Part shown: positions 1-6,724 of the stretch, piece by piece | How the letters are laid out: each line of letters begins with the position of its first letter | Numbering within the stretch: position 1 is the first letter of the stretch | Assembly (NCBI GenBank): GCA_902795255.1 | Contig: CADBKS010000085.1 | Span: 1 to 11,385 of the forward strand | Source of the DNA: an uncultured Chloroflexota bacterium | Lineage (GTDB): Bacteria; Chloroflexota; Anaerolineae; Anaerolineales; Anaerolineaceae | Direction of reading: 5' to 3' | Length of the DNA: 11,385 nt | Notes under the pieces: generated by a model | The model's database searches: none | What the model was told of the DNA's origin: nothing | The model's input: the letters and a program-made list of their open reading frames with translations, nothing else | Position numbers and translations under genes: made by a program

Positions 1-37
1 ATGTGTTTGCATAAGCTGCTTGCCGCGCCTGGTATTG

Positions 38-98
38 TTAGCCGGGGCCGATCGGGCTGGCCTGGCGGCCACCCGTTGGCCCCGGCACCCCCGGTTAA
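38..98. other. GC-rich foldable segment, possible structured RNA
   Basis: No credible reading frame was found in the first 178 bases, but this stretch folds strongly. Positions 41-49 pair perfectly with 78-86. Inside that helix, 53-62 pairs with 67-75 with one bulged C at 57, closing a TGGC tetraloop at 63-66. A second, mutually exclusive partner also exists: 38-47 can pair with 89-98 over ten pairs, one of them G-U. Neither strand has a T-tract directly after the hairpin, so it is not a canonical intrinsic terminator for the pectinesterase transcript that points towards it. An AT-rich stretch lies at 111-180. On the minus strand, 164-156 reads as a TG-spaced extended -10 (TGTTATAAA), which could start a minus-strand RNA near 149. 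I do not recognise the RNA class, and the element may continue beyond position 1. Confidence 0.35.
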
Positions 99-178
99 TG
101 TGCCTGAACTGACGAATTTATTTCTATATTCAAAGCGCTTAATGAGACTTACATGTTTATAACAGTGGATACCTGTTT

Positions 179-1045
179 TTATCTCTGATTTACCCAGCTG
201 ACGCGGCCGGGAACGGGCGGGGTCTCGCGGAAGCGTGCGGTCTTATCCCGGTCGGTGTCATTCCATTTATCGAACCCGAGCGGGGAAATGTGCGGACCGT
301 AGCTGCAGTTTTCAAAAACAGCCAGACCGTGGTCCCGCCAGGGGCGGGCCAGAAAGATGCTTCCGTCCGCCACACCCTTTTCCCGGGTGAAGCGGCAGTT
401 CCGGAAAACAAAGCCGTCCTGCTGATCCAATGAATGGGCCGGAGCGGCCGCATAGCCGATATTCCGGGCATCGTTCAGCGAGCGGATCTCACAGTCCTCA
501 AACAGGGTATCCCCACAGCCGAAGATGAAATCGACGGTCCCTTCAATGCGGCAGTCCGTGAACTGCTGGCGCATATGTCCGCCCCGCAGCAGCTCGGGCG
601 CGTGGAAGCCGGTATAGCGGACGATCAGGTCCGGCGGAAGCGGACCGCAGAAAAGCGTATCCTGCGTGGACCGCAGTAGGCAGTTTTTCATGGAAAAACC
701 GTCCGCCACCACGCTCAGTGCCACCTCCTGCCCTTTGATCTCCGGATGGAGCGCATCATTGATGACCGCCAGATCCTCCATATGAACATCATCGGCACAG
801 ACAGCCAGCGACCAGGTGCGGAAGGTGTTGTACTCCCGGCCCTGTTCATCGAGTTTGAGCGCATGATCCTGCCAGACGATCGAAGTGTTTTCCATGCCCG
901 CGCCGGTCAGACGCAGGCCCGGAGTCCGGATGACTGCTTTTTGCCGGTATTCTCCGGGACCCAGACGGATCTCCGCCCCTTTCGGAGCGGCGTCAAAAAC
1001 CTGCTGAAGGCTGGACTCTGGCGTTACGTTTATGGTATATGGCAT
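179..1045 (-). CDS. Pectinesterase (pectin methylesterase, CE8 family), apparently cytoplasmic
   Basis: This 288-residue protein is a right-handed beta-helix carbohydrate esterase of family CE8, which hydrolyses methyl esters of homogalacturonan to give free carboxylates and methanol. The family motifs are all visible: QDTL with Gln128 and Asp129, GTVDFIFG at 169-176 with catalytic Asp172, and RPW at 234-236 with Arg234 and Trp236. These match the oxyanion, nucleophile/acid and substrate-binding positions known from bacterial and plant enzymes. The N-terminus goes straight into the fold with no hydrophobic signal segment, so the enzyme should act in the cytoplasm on imported oligosaccharides rather than on polymeric pectin. 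The ATG at 1043-1045 is preceded by an AGGAAAGGA ribosome binding site. It is transcribed divergently from the transporter operon. The family call is very secure; the cytoplasmic location is inferred. Confidence 0.95.
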   Translation of the reverse strand: MPYTINVTPESSLQQVFDAAPKGAEIRLGPGEYRQKAVIRTPGLRLTGAGMENTSIVWQDHALKLDEQGREYNTFRTWSLAVCADDVHMEDLAVINDALHPEIKGQEVALSVVADGFSMKNCLLRSTQDTLFCGPLPPDLIVRYTGFHAPELLRGGHMRQQFTDCRIEGTVDFIFGCGDTLFEDCEIRSLNDARNIGYAAAPAHSLDQQDGFVFRNCRFTREKGVADGSIFLARPWRDHGLAVFENCSYGPHISPLGFDKWNDTDRDKTARFRETPPVPGRVSWVNQR

Positions 1046-1071
1046 GGCTGATCCTTTCCTTTTCCCGTTTG

Positions 1072-1088
1072 TACAGACGCTGTCTGCA
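1072..1088. promoter_or_regulatory. Inverted repeat, candidate operator in the pectinesterase leader
   Basis: CAGAC at 1074-1078 and GTCTG at 1082-1086 form perfect half-sites around a GCT centre, and T1072 and A1088 extend the symmetry. The repeat lies between the candidate pectinesterase -10 element and its ribosome binding site, where a bound repressor would block transcription. No regulator gene lies in the window, so the cognate protein is unknown. The short length means chance occurrence is possible. Confidence 0.35.
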
Positions 1089-1095
1089 TCTCTGA

Positions 1096-1101
1096 ATTAT
1101 A
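1096..1101 (-). promoter_or_regulatory. Candidate -10 element for the pectinesterase gene
   Basis: The minus strand reads TATAAT exactly here, about 50 bases upstream of the pectinesterase start codon, and transcription would begin near 1088. The -35 position around 1119-1124 is a poor match to TTGACA, which would fit a promoter that needs an activator or a different sigma factor. The assignment rests on the -10 hexamer alone. Confidence 0.4.
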
Positions 1102-1145
1102 TGGCTTAATCGGATAATTTAAACGAATAACAGGTCTTTTTTGTG

Positions 1146-1151
1146 TATAAA
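1146..1151 (+). promoter_or_regulatory. Candidate -10 element for the transporter operon
   Basis: TATAAA (five of six matches to the -10 consensus) is preceded directly by TG and lies in the AT-rich gap between the divergent genes. Transcription would start near 1158 and leave a leader of roughly 110 bases before the GTG start at 1267. The -35 position around 1123-1128 is poor and overlaps the -35 region of the opposite promoter. I found no stronger alternative in 1105-1250. Confidence 0.25.
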
Positions 1152-1266
1152 GAAACTCATTTTTACCATGTACGAAAACTTATTCGAAGGTGAAAATAAA
1201 TAATCATTCGGGAAAATGTCCGCATTTTGCCTGTGTGTTGTATTTGCCGGATGAGAGAGGTACATC

Positions 1267-1851
1267 GTGAATCGTCATATGACTTTGAAGCAGTACCGCC
1301 GTTTAGATCTGTTTCTGTTCGCCGTAATGCTCATCATTTCGGAATCGCTGATCGTCAATGCGGCGATCCGGTGGTTCCCTGACCAGCTTTATACGGTTTC
1401 TGTAAGTGCGGCAATCACGGCGATCGTGATGATGCGCTGGGGAGCCCGGGCTGCGGTCCATGCGGTGCTCGGCGGGCTGGTCTACTGTTTCTGGGCGGGC
1501 GGTTCACCGAAGCAGTTCCTGATTTACGGGATCGGCAACCTTTTCGGACTGGCCTCGCTGCTGATGTTCAGGCTCTGGGGCAAAGACCGGATCCGTGAAA
1601 ATGTACTTCTGACTTTGCTGTTTGCGGTGTGCACGCAGCTTTTTATGCAGATAGGACGCGCATGCGTTTCTTTTCTGAGTGGCGCTCCGATCGAATCGGG
1701 ACTTCACTTTATTACAACAGATGCCCTTTCAGGGCTGTTTACCATGGTGATCGTTTGGATTGCCAGTCGTCTTGACGGCGTGTTCGAAGACCAAATATCA
1801 TATCTCCTTCGTGTACAAAAGGAAAGCGAAGAAGAAAAGGGAGGATTCTAA
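1267..1851 (+). CDS. Integral membrane protein resembling an ECF transporter S component
   Basis: This 194-residue protein has five or six hydrophobic segments, at roughly 13-33, 40-57, 61-78, 84-104, 112-132 and 146-167, and a charged cytoplasmic tail that ends in a Glu/Lys-rich stretch. Its size, helix number and compact Gly/Ala-rich helices resemble substrate-binding S components of energy-coupling factor transporters, but I see no diagnostic motif that fixes a substrate, so the family call is tentative. A GTG start at 1267 is chosen because AGAGAGG at 1254-1260 sits six bases upstream; the in-frame ATG at 1279 is too far from it. The stop codon overlaps the next start as TAATG, so translation of this protein and the permease is probably coupled. 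No ECF energising module is present in the window. It could be an accessory subunit of the neighbouring ABC importer or an unrelated membrane protein. Confidence 0.55.
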   Translation: MNRHMTLKQYRRLDLFLFAVMLIISESLIVNAAIRWFPDQLYTVSVSAAITAIVMMRWGARAAVHAVLGGLVYCFWAGGSPKQFLIYGIGNLFGLASLLMFRLWGKDRIRENVLLTLLFAVCTQLFMQIGRACVSFLSGAPIESGLHFITTDALSGLFTMVIVWIASRLDGVFEDQISYLLRVQKESEEEKGGF

Positions 1852-2903
1852 TGAAAGCACCTGTGGCAGACTTCCTGATTTATGATGAAGCCACGAAGAC
1901 CTATCGCGAGGACCCTGAACAGGCTGTTCGCGATGACGTGGAGAAGCACTATTGGCTGCATGTTGTGCGGATGGTCGCCAAGGACTGGCGTCTTTATCTG
2001 ATGCTTGTGCCGATGCTGCTGGTTTTCCTGTTCTGGCGGTACTTCCCGATGTATGAGCTGCTCGGCAGCTTCAAAGTCGCGGATAACGTACTTCCGGTTT
2101 CGGAGCAGTTGTTTTCCGGCTTTTCCAACTTTAAGGTCCTGCTCAGCGGTCAGAGCACCATCTCCTGGGAATTCTGGCGCGCGCTGCGGAACACCTTCGT
2201 ACTGAGCTTCTACGGGCTGCTGTTCGGGTTCCCGATGCCGATCATTCTGGCACTGTTCTTCAACGAAATCGGATCGAACATCGCCCGCAGTTTTTATCAG
2301 GTCCTGACTTATCTTCCGAAGTTCATGTCCACAGTCGTTATGACCTCCCTGGTCGTGATGCTTGTGAAACAGGGCGCTCAGACTTCGAACATGGGTATCG
2401 TTTCCCAGCTGCTTGTGGCGATCGGTGCGCTTCCAAGGGATGTAGCCAACGCCGGGCTTTTGAACAATCCGGCGTTTTTCCGCGCGATCTACGTGATCTC
2501 CGGCATCTGGGAAGGTGCGGGGTATGACAGCATCGTTTTCTTCGCTGCCATCATCGCCATTTCCCCGACCAGTTATGAAGCCGCGCAGATCGACGGTGCG
2601 AACAAGTGGGCTCAGATGCGTTATGTTGTCCTCCCGAGTATTCTTTCAACAATCGTCATCATGCTGATCACCCGTATCGGCGGCCTGCTCAACATCGGCT
2701 ATGAAAAAGTGATCCTGCTTTATAACTCCAATACCTTCGTTACCGCTGATGTGGTCTCCACATTCGCGAACCGTTACGGTCTTGAAGGCGCGTCCAAGGG
2801 TATCGCGTCTGCCGCTGAAATGATGAACAATGTCATCGGCATGCTCCTAGTGATCGGTGCCAACACCATCGCCCGCAAAGCGGCCGACACGTCACTGTAC
2901 TGA
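1851..2903 (+). CDS. LplB-type ABC sugar transporter permease
   Basis: This 350-residue protein is one of two membrane subunits of a carbohydrate uptake (CUT1-type) ABC importer. The conserved cytoplasmic EAA loop, which docks on the ATPase, reads EAAQIDGANKW and continues to LP at about 243-262. Six transmembrane segments can be placed, starting near residues 48, 115, 150, 212, 228 and 325, with another hydrophobic stretch at about 264-282. The C-terminus ends in SLY, close to the SLW typical of LplB proteins. An extra hydrophilic stretch of about 45 residues, rich in acidic residues, precedes the first helix and is longer than I expect for this family. The ATG overlaps the preceding stop by one base, and GGGAGG lies seven bases upstream. 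The substrate is inferred from the pectin enzymes around it to be an oligogalacturonide or rhamnogalacturonan fragment. Confidence 0.92.
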   Translation: MKAPVADFLIYDEATKTYREDPEQAVRDDVEKHYWLHVVRMVAKDWRLYLMLVPMLLVFLFWRYFPMYELLGSFKVADNVLPVSEQLFSGFSNFKVLLSGQSTISWEFWRALRNTFVLSFYGLLFGFPMPIILALFFNEIGSNIARSFYQVLTYLPKFMSTVVMTSLVVMLVKQGAQTSNMGIVSQLLVAIGALPRDVANAGLLNNPAFFRAIYVISGIWEGAGYDSIVFFAAIIAISPTSYEAAQIDGANKWAQMRYVVLPSILSTIVIMLITRIGGLLNIGYEKVILLYNSNTFVTADVVSTFANRYGLEGASKGIASAAEMMNNVIGMLLVIGANTIARKAADTSLY

Positions 2904-2920
2904 TCGAAGGGAGTCCGGCA

Positions 2921-3811
2921 ATGAAAAGAAAACTTGAAACTTCCGAGCTGATTTTCAAGATCCTCAGCTATACACTGCTGACGATTTTCGCACTGGCTTG
3001 TTTGTATCCTTTCGTATACGCCGTTTCCGCTTCCATCAGCGGTGCCCATTCGGTGGACTACAATGAGATCGTCCTCCTCCCGAAGGATGTCCAGTTCGAA
3101 GCTTTCAAATACATGTTCTCTAACAACATGTTCTGGAATGCCTACTCCAACACGCTGTTCCTCACCCTTTACGGTACGATCTGGTCCCTGATCTACTCGA
3201 TCCTCGGTGCGTATGCGCTCTCCAAGAAACGCCTGCTTTTCCGGAAGTTCTTCAACTTCTTCCTGGTTTTCACCATGTGGTTCTCCGCCGGTATCGTCCC
3301 GCAGTATCTGAATTACCTTCAGACCAAGTCGATCTTCAACGGCATCGGGATCATGGATGACAAATGGCTGGTCGTCATTGCCATGGGTATGGCCGCGATG
3401 AACATCATCCTGCTGCGCAATGCCTTCGAAGGCGTTCCTTCCGAAATTGAAGAAGCGGCCATCGTCGACGGCGCGACCGAATTTCAGGTCCTCAGCACGG
3501 TCTATCTGCCGATGTGCAAATCCACCATCGCTACCGTTGCCCTTTTCTTCGCGATCTCCCGCTGGAACGGTTACTTCTGGGCACGCCAGATGATCTCCAA
3601 CAGCTTCGAAAAACCGCTGCAGGTGTTCATCCGTGAACTGCTGGAACAGTACCGCGATCCTGAATTCATCGCCGGCTGGAACGCCGTTTACGCATCCGAC
3701 TCCGTGATCTACGCGCTGATCGTCTGCTCCATCGTTCCGATCCTTGTCATTTACCCCTTCATCCAGAAGTACTTTGCCAAGGGTGTGAACGTCGGCGGTG
3801 TCAAGGAGTAA
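2921..3811 (+). CDS. LplC/YtcP-type ABC sugar transporter permease
   Basis: This 296-residue protein is the second permease of the CUT1-type importer and pairs with the LplB-type subunit just upstream. The EAA loop reads EEAAIVDGATEF and continues to LP at about 177-197. Helices can be seen near 13-37, 75-100, 110-128, 148-168, 200-215 and 262-282. The C-terminal KYFAKGVNVGGVKE closely follows the KYF-KGV-G-VKG ending typical of the YtcP/LplC group, which is known from rhamnogalacturonan and other complex-sugar importers of Bacillus and clostridia. The ATG is preceded by GAAGGGAG at 2906-2913, and only 17 bases separate it from the upstream permease. The family is secure; the substrate is inferred from context. 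Confidence 0.94.
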   Translation: MKRKLETSELIFKILSYTLLTIFALACLYPFVYAVSASISGAHSVDYNEIVLLPKDVQFEAFKYMFSNNMFWNAYSNTLFLTLYGTIWSLIYSILGAYALSKKRLLFRKFFNFFLVFTMWFSAGIVPQYLNYLQTKSIFNGIGIMDDKWLVVIAMGMAAMNIILLRNAFEGVPSEIEEAAIVDGATEFQVLSTVYLPMCKSTIATVALFFAISRWNGYFWARQMISNSFEKPLQVFIRELLEQYRDPEFIAGWNAVYASDSVIYALIVCSIVPILVIYPFIQKYFAKGVNVGGVKE

Positions 3812-3876
3812 TTTCCGTACGCGGCGGTGAACCGGGCAAGACTCCGGGGACTGCAAAAATCTTAGATCGTAATTTA

Positions 3877-3895
3877 TCCGGGATCGGTTCCCGGA
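3877..3895 (+). other. Stem-loop upstream of the solute-binding protein gene
   Basis: TCCGGGA at 3877-3883 pairs perfectly with TCCCGGA at 3889-3895 around a five-base loop. It ends ten bases before the ribosome binding site (3905-3911) of the binding protein gene, in the longest gap of the permease-to-binding-protein stretch (3812-3919). There is no T-tract, so it is not a terminator. It could be a processing or 5'-end stabilising element for the binding-protein message. Confidence 0.45.
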
Positions 3896-3919
3896 CAGAA
3901 AAACAAAGGAGAAATGATT

Positions 3920-6007
3920 ATGAGTAAAAGCAAATCCATTCTTATGCTTCTGGTTGCTGTCTGCATGCTTGTGATGGCCTGCACAGCCGGAGCTTCGGAT
4001 GAGCTGCCTTATGCGGAAGGTACTGTTCTGCGTATGGCTACCGGTTACAACAGCGCGAAGACGGGTCTGTTCTTCGATGCTGAAACTGCCGGCGAAGGCA
4101 TCACCCTCGCTGACGGCAAGACCTACAATTCCGGCGATCTGAAACCGACATGGGTCGAAGTTCAGAACGTCCTCGGTGTTGTTTTCGAAAACAAATACCA
4201 GGGCAACGGCGCCAGCGCTGAATTCGATTACTGGAAAGAACAGCTTGACCAGGTCGATATGCTCTCCGGTACCGCTTCCAAACTGTCCGAATACGGTGAG
4301 AGCGGCGCGATCGTCAACATCGCTGAATACCTGGACCGGATGCCGAACTTCAAGGCCTATCTGGAAGCCAACCCGATCGTCCGCCTGTCCATCACCGGCA
4401 ACGTTGATACCGGCGCGATCTACTTCAGCCCCTACTTCGATGGTGTGAACGATATCGAACGTATGCCGCTGATGCGCGTTGACTGGGTCCAGAAACTGCT
4501 GGACGGCGAAGGCGAATTCACCGCTGAAGCCTGCAACACCCTCAAGGCCCCTGTTTATCAGCCTTACATGCCCACCTCCGGCAAGGTTGACATCGATGTC
4601 GTCACCCTCGACGGCAGCGCTGTTGAAACCATCAGCAAAGACTATGATGCCGCCGGCAACATCGTTGCTCTGATGAACGAAGCCGGTGAGATCGATGGTG
4701 TTGCCGCTGTCAACATGCTCCGCAAGTACATCGATGAAGCTTACAACGGCTACTATGGCACCGAACGCTCCAACCTCTTCGTTGGCCAGAACGCTGCCTG
4801 GGACGTCGACGAACTCGTCGCCCTTCTCCGCTGTGTTGTCTCCAACCCGCAGACCCTCAACGGCACCGACAAGGTCCAGGGTCTCTTCACCCGTGAAGAT
4901 GACAACAACCAGCGCCGTGTGGATATGTTCCGCTTCGCCGGTCACCTCTTCGGTGTCCGCGGTCTGGAATCCCGTCAGGATTACCTGTATGTCGGCACTG
5001 AAGGCGAACTGCACGATGCCCGCATCGAACCCGAAACCTACGAAGCCCTTTCCCGCATGCACGACATGGTCCTGGAAGGCCTGATCTCTGAAGCTTTCGT
5101 CAACAAGGAAGCTGAAAGCTCCTCCACTTACCTGGAAAATGACCTCGGCTTCATGCACTATGACTACAACCAGACCCAGACCATCCTGAACGCCACCAAG
5201 CTGCAGGAAGGCGAAAAATACATGGCTGTCATGTGCCCGGTCGCCCGCTGGTATGACGGTACCGATGAAAACGGTGTTTACATGCGCTTCACCGAATCCT
5301 GGCGCTCTGTCAAGACCGACGGCTGGGGAATCTCCATTCCGGGTGTTGCCGGCAGCGAAGACAAGCTGAATGCCGCGCTCTCCCTGATCGACTTCGCTTA
5401 CAGCCCGAAAGGCATGATCCTCATGTCCTACGGTCCGGATGCCTTCATCAAGACAAACGAAGACGGTTCCTATGTGACCTTCATGTTCAACGGCCAGGAA
5501 ATGCCGGTGATCGCCGACGCGACCTATGAAGAACTCTGGGCCAAGGCCAAGGGCAACTACACCAACTATGCCCGTATGTACCTCGGTTCCACCCTGAGCT
5601 TCGCGAAGAGCCAGGCGTTTGAATATCAGTGCACGCACGAAGTCGGCCGCGAAGGCGCCGGGAACATTTCCACCGCCATCGGCCTCGGCACCATCAAACA
5701 CCCTGAACTGGCGCTGACCGAAAATCCGTGGTACACCTCCGTGCCGACCGTCCTGCCGACCTCCAAGGCTGATAATGATCTGATTAACACCTACACCGAC
5801 CTGATCAACCAGTTCAGCTCCGCGAAGGGCGACGACAAGGTCAATGTCCTCGTTGACGTGATCGTTTCCGGTTTCACTTTCGAAGGCTTCTCTTCTCCGG
5901 AAGAAGCTGCCCAGACGGTTGCTGAAAACTGGAACGGCGATGCCTACCTCGGCATCAAGGAATGGGCCTGGGAAGACATTCAGGACTACTATAATTCACT
6001 CTATTAA
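3920..6007 (+). CDS. Large extracellular solute-binding protein of the sugar ABC importer
   Basis: This is the substrate-capturing component of the importer. Start choice: an ATG at 3914 lies only two bases after AAAGGAG (3905-3911), whereas the ATG at 3920 has ideal spacing of eight, giving 695 residues. The N-terminus has Lys3 and Lys5, a hydrophobic core, and VMAC with Cys21, a plausible lipobox for anchoring to the membrane; AGA-S just after it could instead be a signal peptidase I site. The mature part has the Trp/Tyr/Asp-rich character of the LplA/YtcQ type of binding proteins, with the family-like stretch DGWGISIPG near the middle and a closing DYYNSLY. Those relatives are usually about 500-550 residues, so this one is markedly larger. 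Its codon use is strongly biased (AAC, GAA, GGC, TTC), which suggests high expression. It lies between two hairpins that could stabilise its mRNA segment. Confidence 0.92.
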   Translation: MSKSKSILMLLVAVCMLVMACTAGASDELPYAEGTVLRMATGYNSAKTGLFFDAETAGEGITLADGKTYNSGDLKPTWVEVQNVLGVVFENKYQGNGASAEFDYWKEQLDQVDMLSGTASKLSEYGESGAIVNIAEYLDRMPNFKAYLEANPIVRLSITGNVDTGAIYFSPYFDGVNDIERMPLMRVDWVQKLLDGEGEFTAEACNTLKAPVYQPYMPTSGKVDIDVVTLDGSAVETISKDYDAAGNIVALMNEAGEIDGVAAVNMLRKYIDEAYNGYYGTERSNLFVGQNAAWDVDELVALLRCVVSNPQTLNGTDKVQGLFTREDDNNQRRVDMFRFAGHLFGVRGLESRQDYLYVGTEGELHDARIEPETYEALSRMHDMVLEGLISEAFVNKEAESSSTYLENDLGFMHYDYNQTQTILNATKLQEGEKYMAVMCPVARWYDGTDENGVYMRFTESWRSVKTDGWGISIPGVAGSEDKLNAALSLIDFAYSPKGMILMSYGPDAFIKTNEDGSYVTFMFNGQEMPVIADATYEELWAKAKGNYTNYARMYLGSTLSFAKSQAFEYQCTHEVGREGAGNISTAIGLGTIKHPELALTENPWYTSVPTVLPTSKADNDLINTYTDLINQFSSAKGDDKVNVLVDVIVSGFTFEGFSSPEEAAQTVAENWNGDAYLGIKEWAWEDIQDYYNSLY

Positions 6008-6025
6008 CCGTTATTGAATAAAAAA

Positions 6026-6055
6026 CGTGCCGGCATTCGAAAGAATGCCGGCACG
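6026..6055 (+). other. Perfect 13-bp hairpin with GAAA tetraloop after the binding protein gene
   Basis: CGTGCCGGCATTC at 6026-6038 pairs without mismatch with 6043-6055 around a GAAA tetraloop (6039-6042). It begins 18 bases after the stop of the binding protein gene. On the plus strand it is followed by AAAGATGATC and not by a T-tract, so full intrinsic termination is unlikely. The A-run before it would be a T-tract only for minus-strand transcripts. It most likely protects the 3' end of the abundant binding-protein message and lowers expression of downstream genes, as intergenic hairpins do in other sugar-transport operons. Confidence 0.65.
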
Positions 6056-6133
6056 AAAGATGATCTGAAAAAGGAATCTGCAAAGATTATCAGATAATAT
6101 TGTTTGGGGAATAAAGATCAACATGGAGGTCTT

Positions 6134-6724
6134 ATGTATAAAAAGCAATTGAAAATACAGAAAATCGTATGTTTTCTTGTATTGGCAGCCAGTGTAGTCG
6201 TGTTTCTCTATTCGCTTGGGATCATGACAGATCTCTATGATTCACTGTATTACACAATTCCCAATAAAGACAATCTTGACAGAAGCCGTGTTGACGGGGC
6301 CCGTGTTTATTATGACATGCAGCCGTTCAACAAACAGTTCCTGCACTATGCGATCGGGCTGATCCTGATAGCGGTCATCCTGTTCCTGACGAATACCAAC
6401 TCGCGCAGGAGATATTACATCAGCAATATTTTTGCTGTTGCACTCAATGTTGCCGCAAATATCTATGTGGCAGTCTGGGCACATGCTCAGATCCTTCAGT
6501 TCAAGGCCCAGTTCCTGCAGGTGGATTTTGAAGCACTGAAGAAATTCTCTGAAAGACAGCATACGTTATATACGGAATCGACCTTCTGGTTTGACGTACA
6601 CATCTGGGTCTTTGCTTTTGCGATCATCGCGAATATCCTGCTGGTCGCGAATATGATTTGGAAATTCCAACTGATGAAAGAAGAAAAACAGTTGATCAAT
6701 GCCGGAAAGGGGGCAGTCGCATGA
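6134..6724 (+). CDS. Four-helix membrane protein of unknown function (transporter operon, first)
   Basis: I do not recognise this 196-residue protein by function. It has four transmembrane helices at about 11-31, 71-88, 99-119 and 157-176. Positive charges (Lys-rich start, RRR at 91-93, Lys/Glu-rich tail) place both ends and the middle loop in the cytoplasm, leaving two outside loops of about 38 and 36 residues that are rich in Tyr, Asp and Phe. The start is placed at 6134 because GGAGG at 6125-6129 lies directly upstream; an in-frame TTG at 6104 lacks such a site. The stop overlaps the next start as ATGA, so the two are translationally coupled. It lies inside a sugar ABC importer operon between binding protein and ATPase. 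It could be an accessory membrane subunit, but this is inference. Confidence 0.85.
   Translation: MYKKQLKIQKIVCFLVLAASVVVFLYSLGIMTDLYDSLYYTIPNKDNLDRSRVDGARVYYDMQPFNKQFLHYAIGLILIAVILFLTNTNSRRRYYISNIFAVALNVAANIYVAVWAHAQILQFKAQFLQVDFEALKKFSERQHTLYTESTFWFDVHIWVFAFAIIANILLVANMIWKFQLMKEEKQLINAGKGAVA

Noticed and set aside
131..145. AAGCGCTT palindrome as a possible CcpA (cre) catabolite-repression site.
   Set aside because: Only the eight-base core is symmetric; the flanking TG and CA positions of the cre consensus do not match.
3914..3919. The first of two nearby ATG codons as start of the binding protein.
   Set aside because: It is only two bases from the ribosome binding site; the ATG at 3920 has normal spacing and leaves a better signal peptide start.
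2774..5701. A very long open frame (975 codons) on the minus strand across the second permease and the binding protein.
   Set aside because: It is antisense to two clear genes and its product is a Gly/Val/Asp/His-rich sequence with no domain. The strongly biased codon use of the highly expressed binding protein removes stops from the opposite strand.
6026..6055. The strong hairpin as an intrinsic terminator for the plus-strand operon.
   Set aside because: No T-tract follows it on the plus strand; the A-run lies before the stem, so it was described as a stabilising hairpin instead.
6104..6133. A TTG start ten codons upstream for the first four-helix protein.
   Set aside because: The strong GGAGG at 6125-6129 would lie inside the coding region, and it points to the ATG at 6134.
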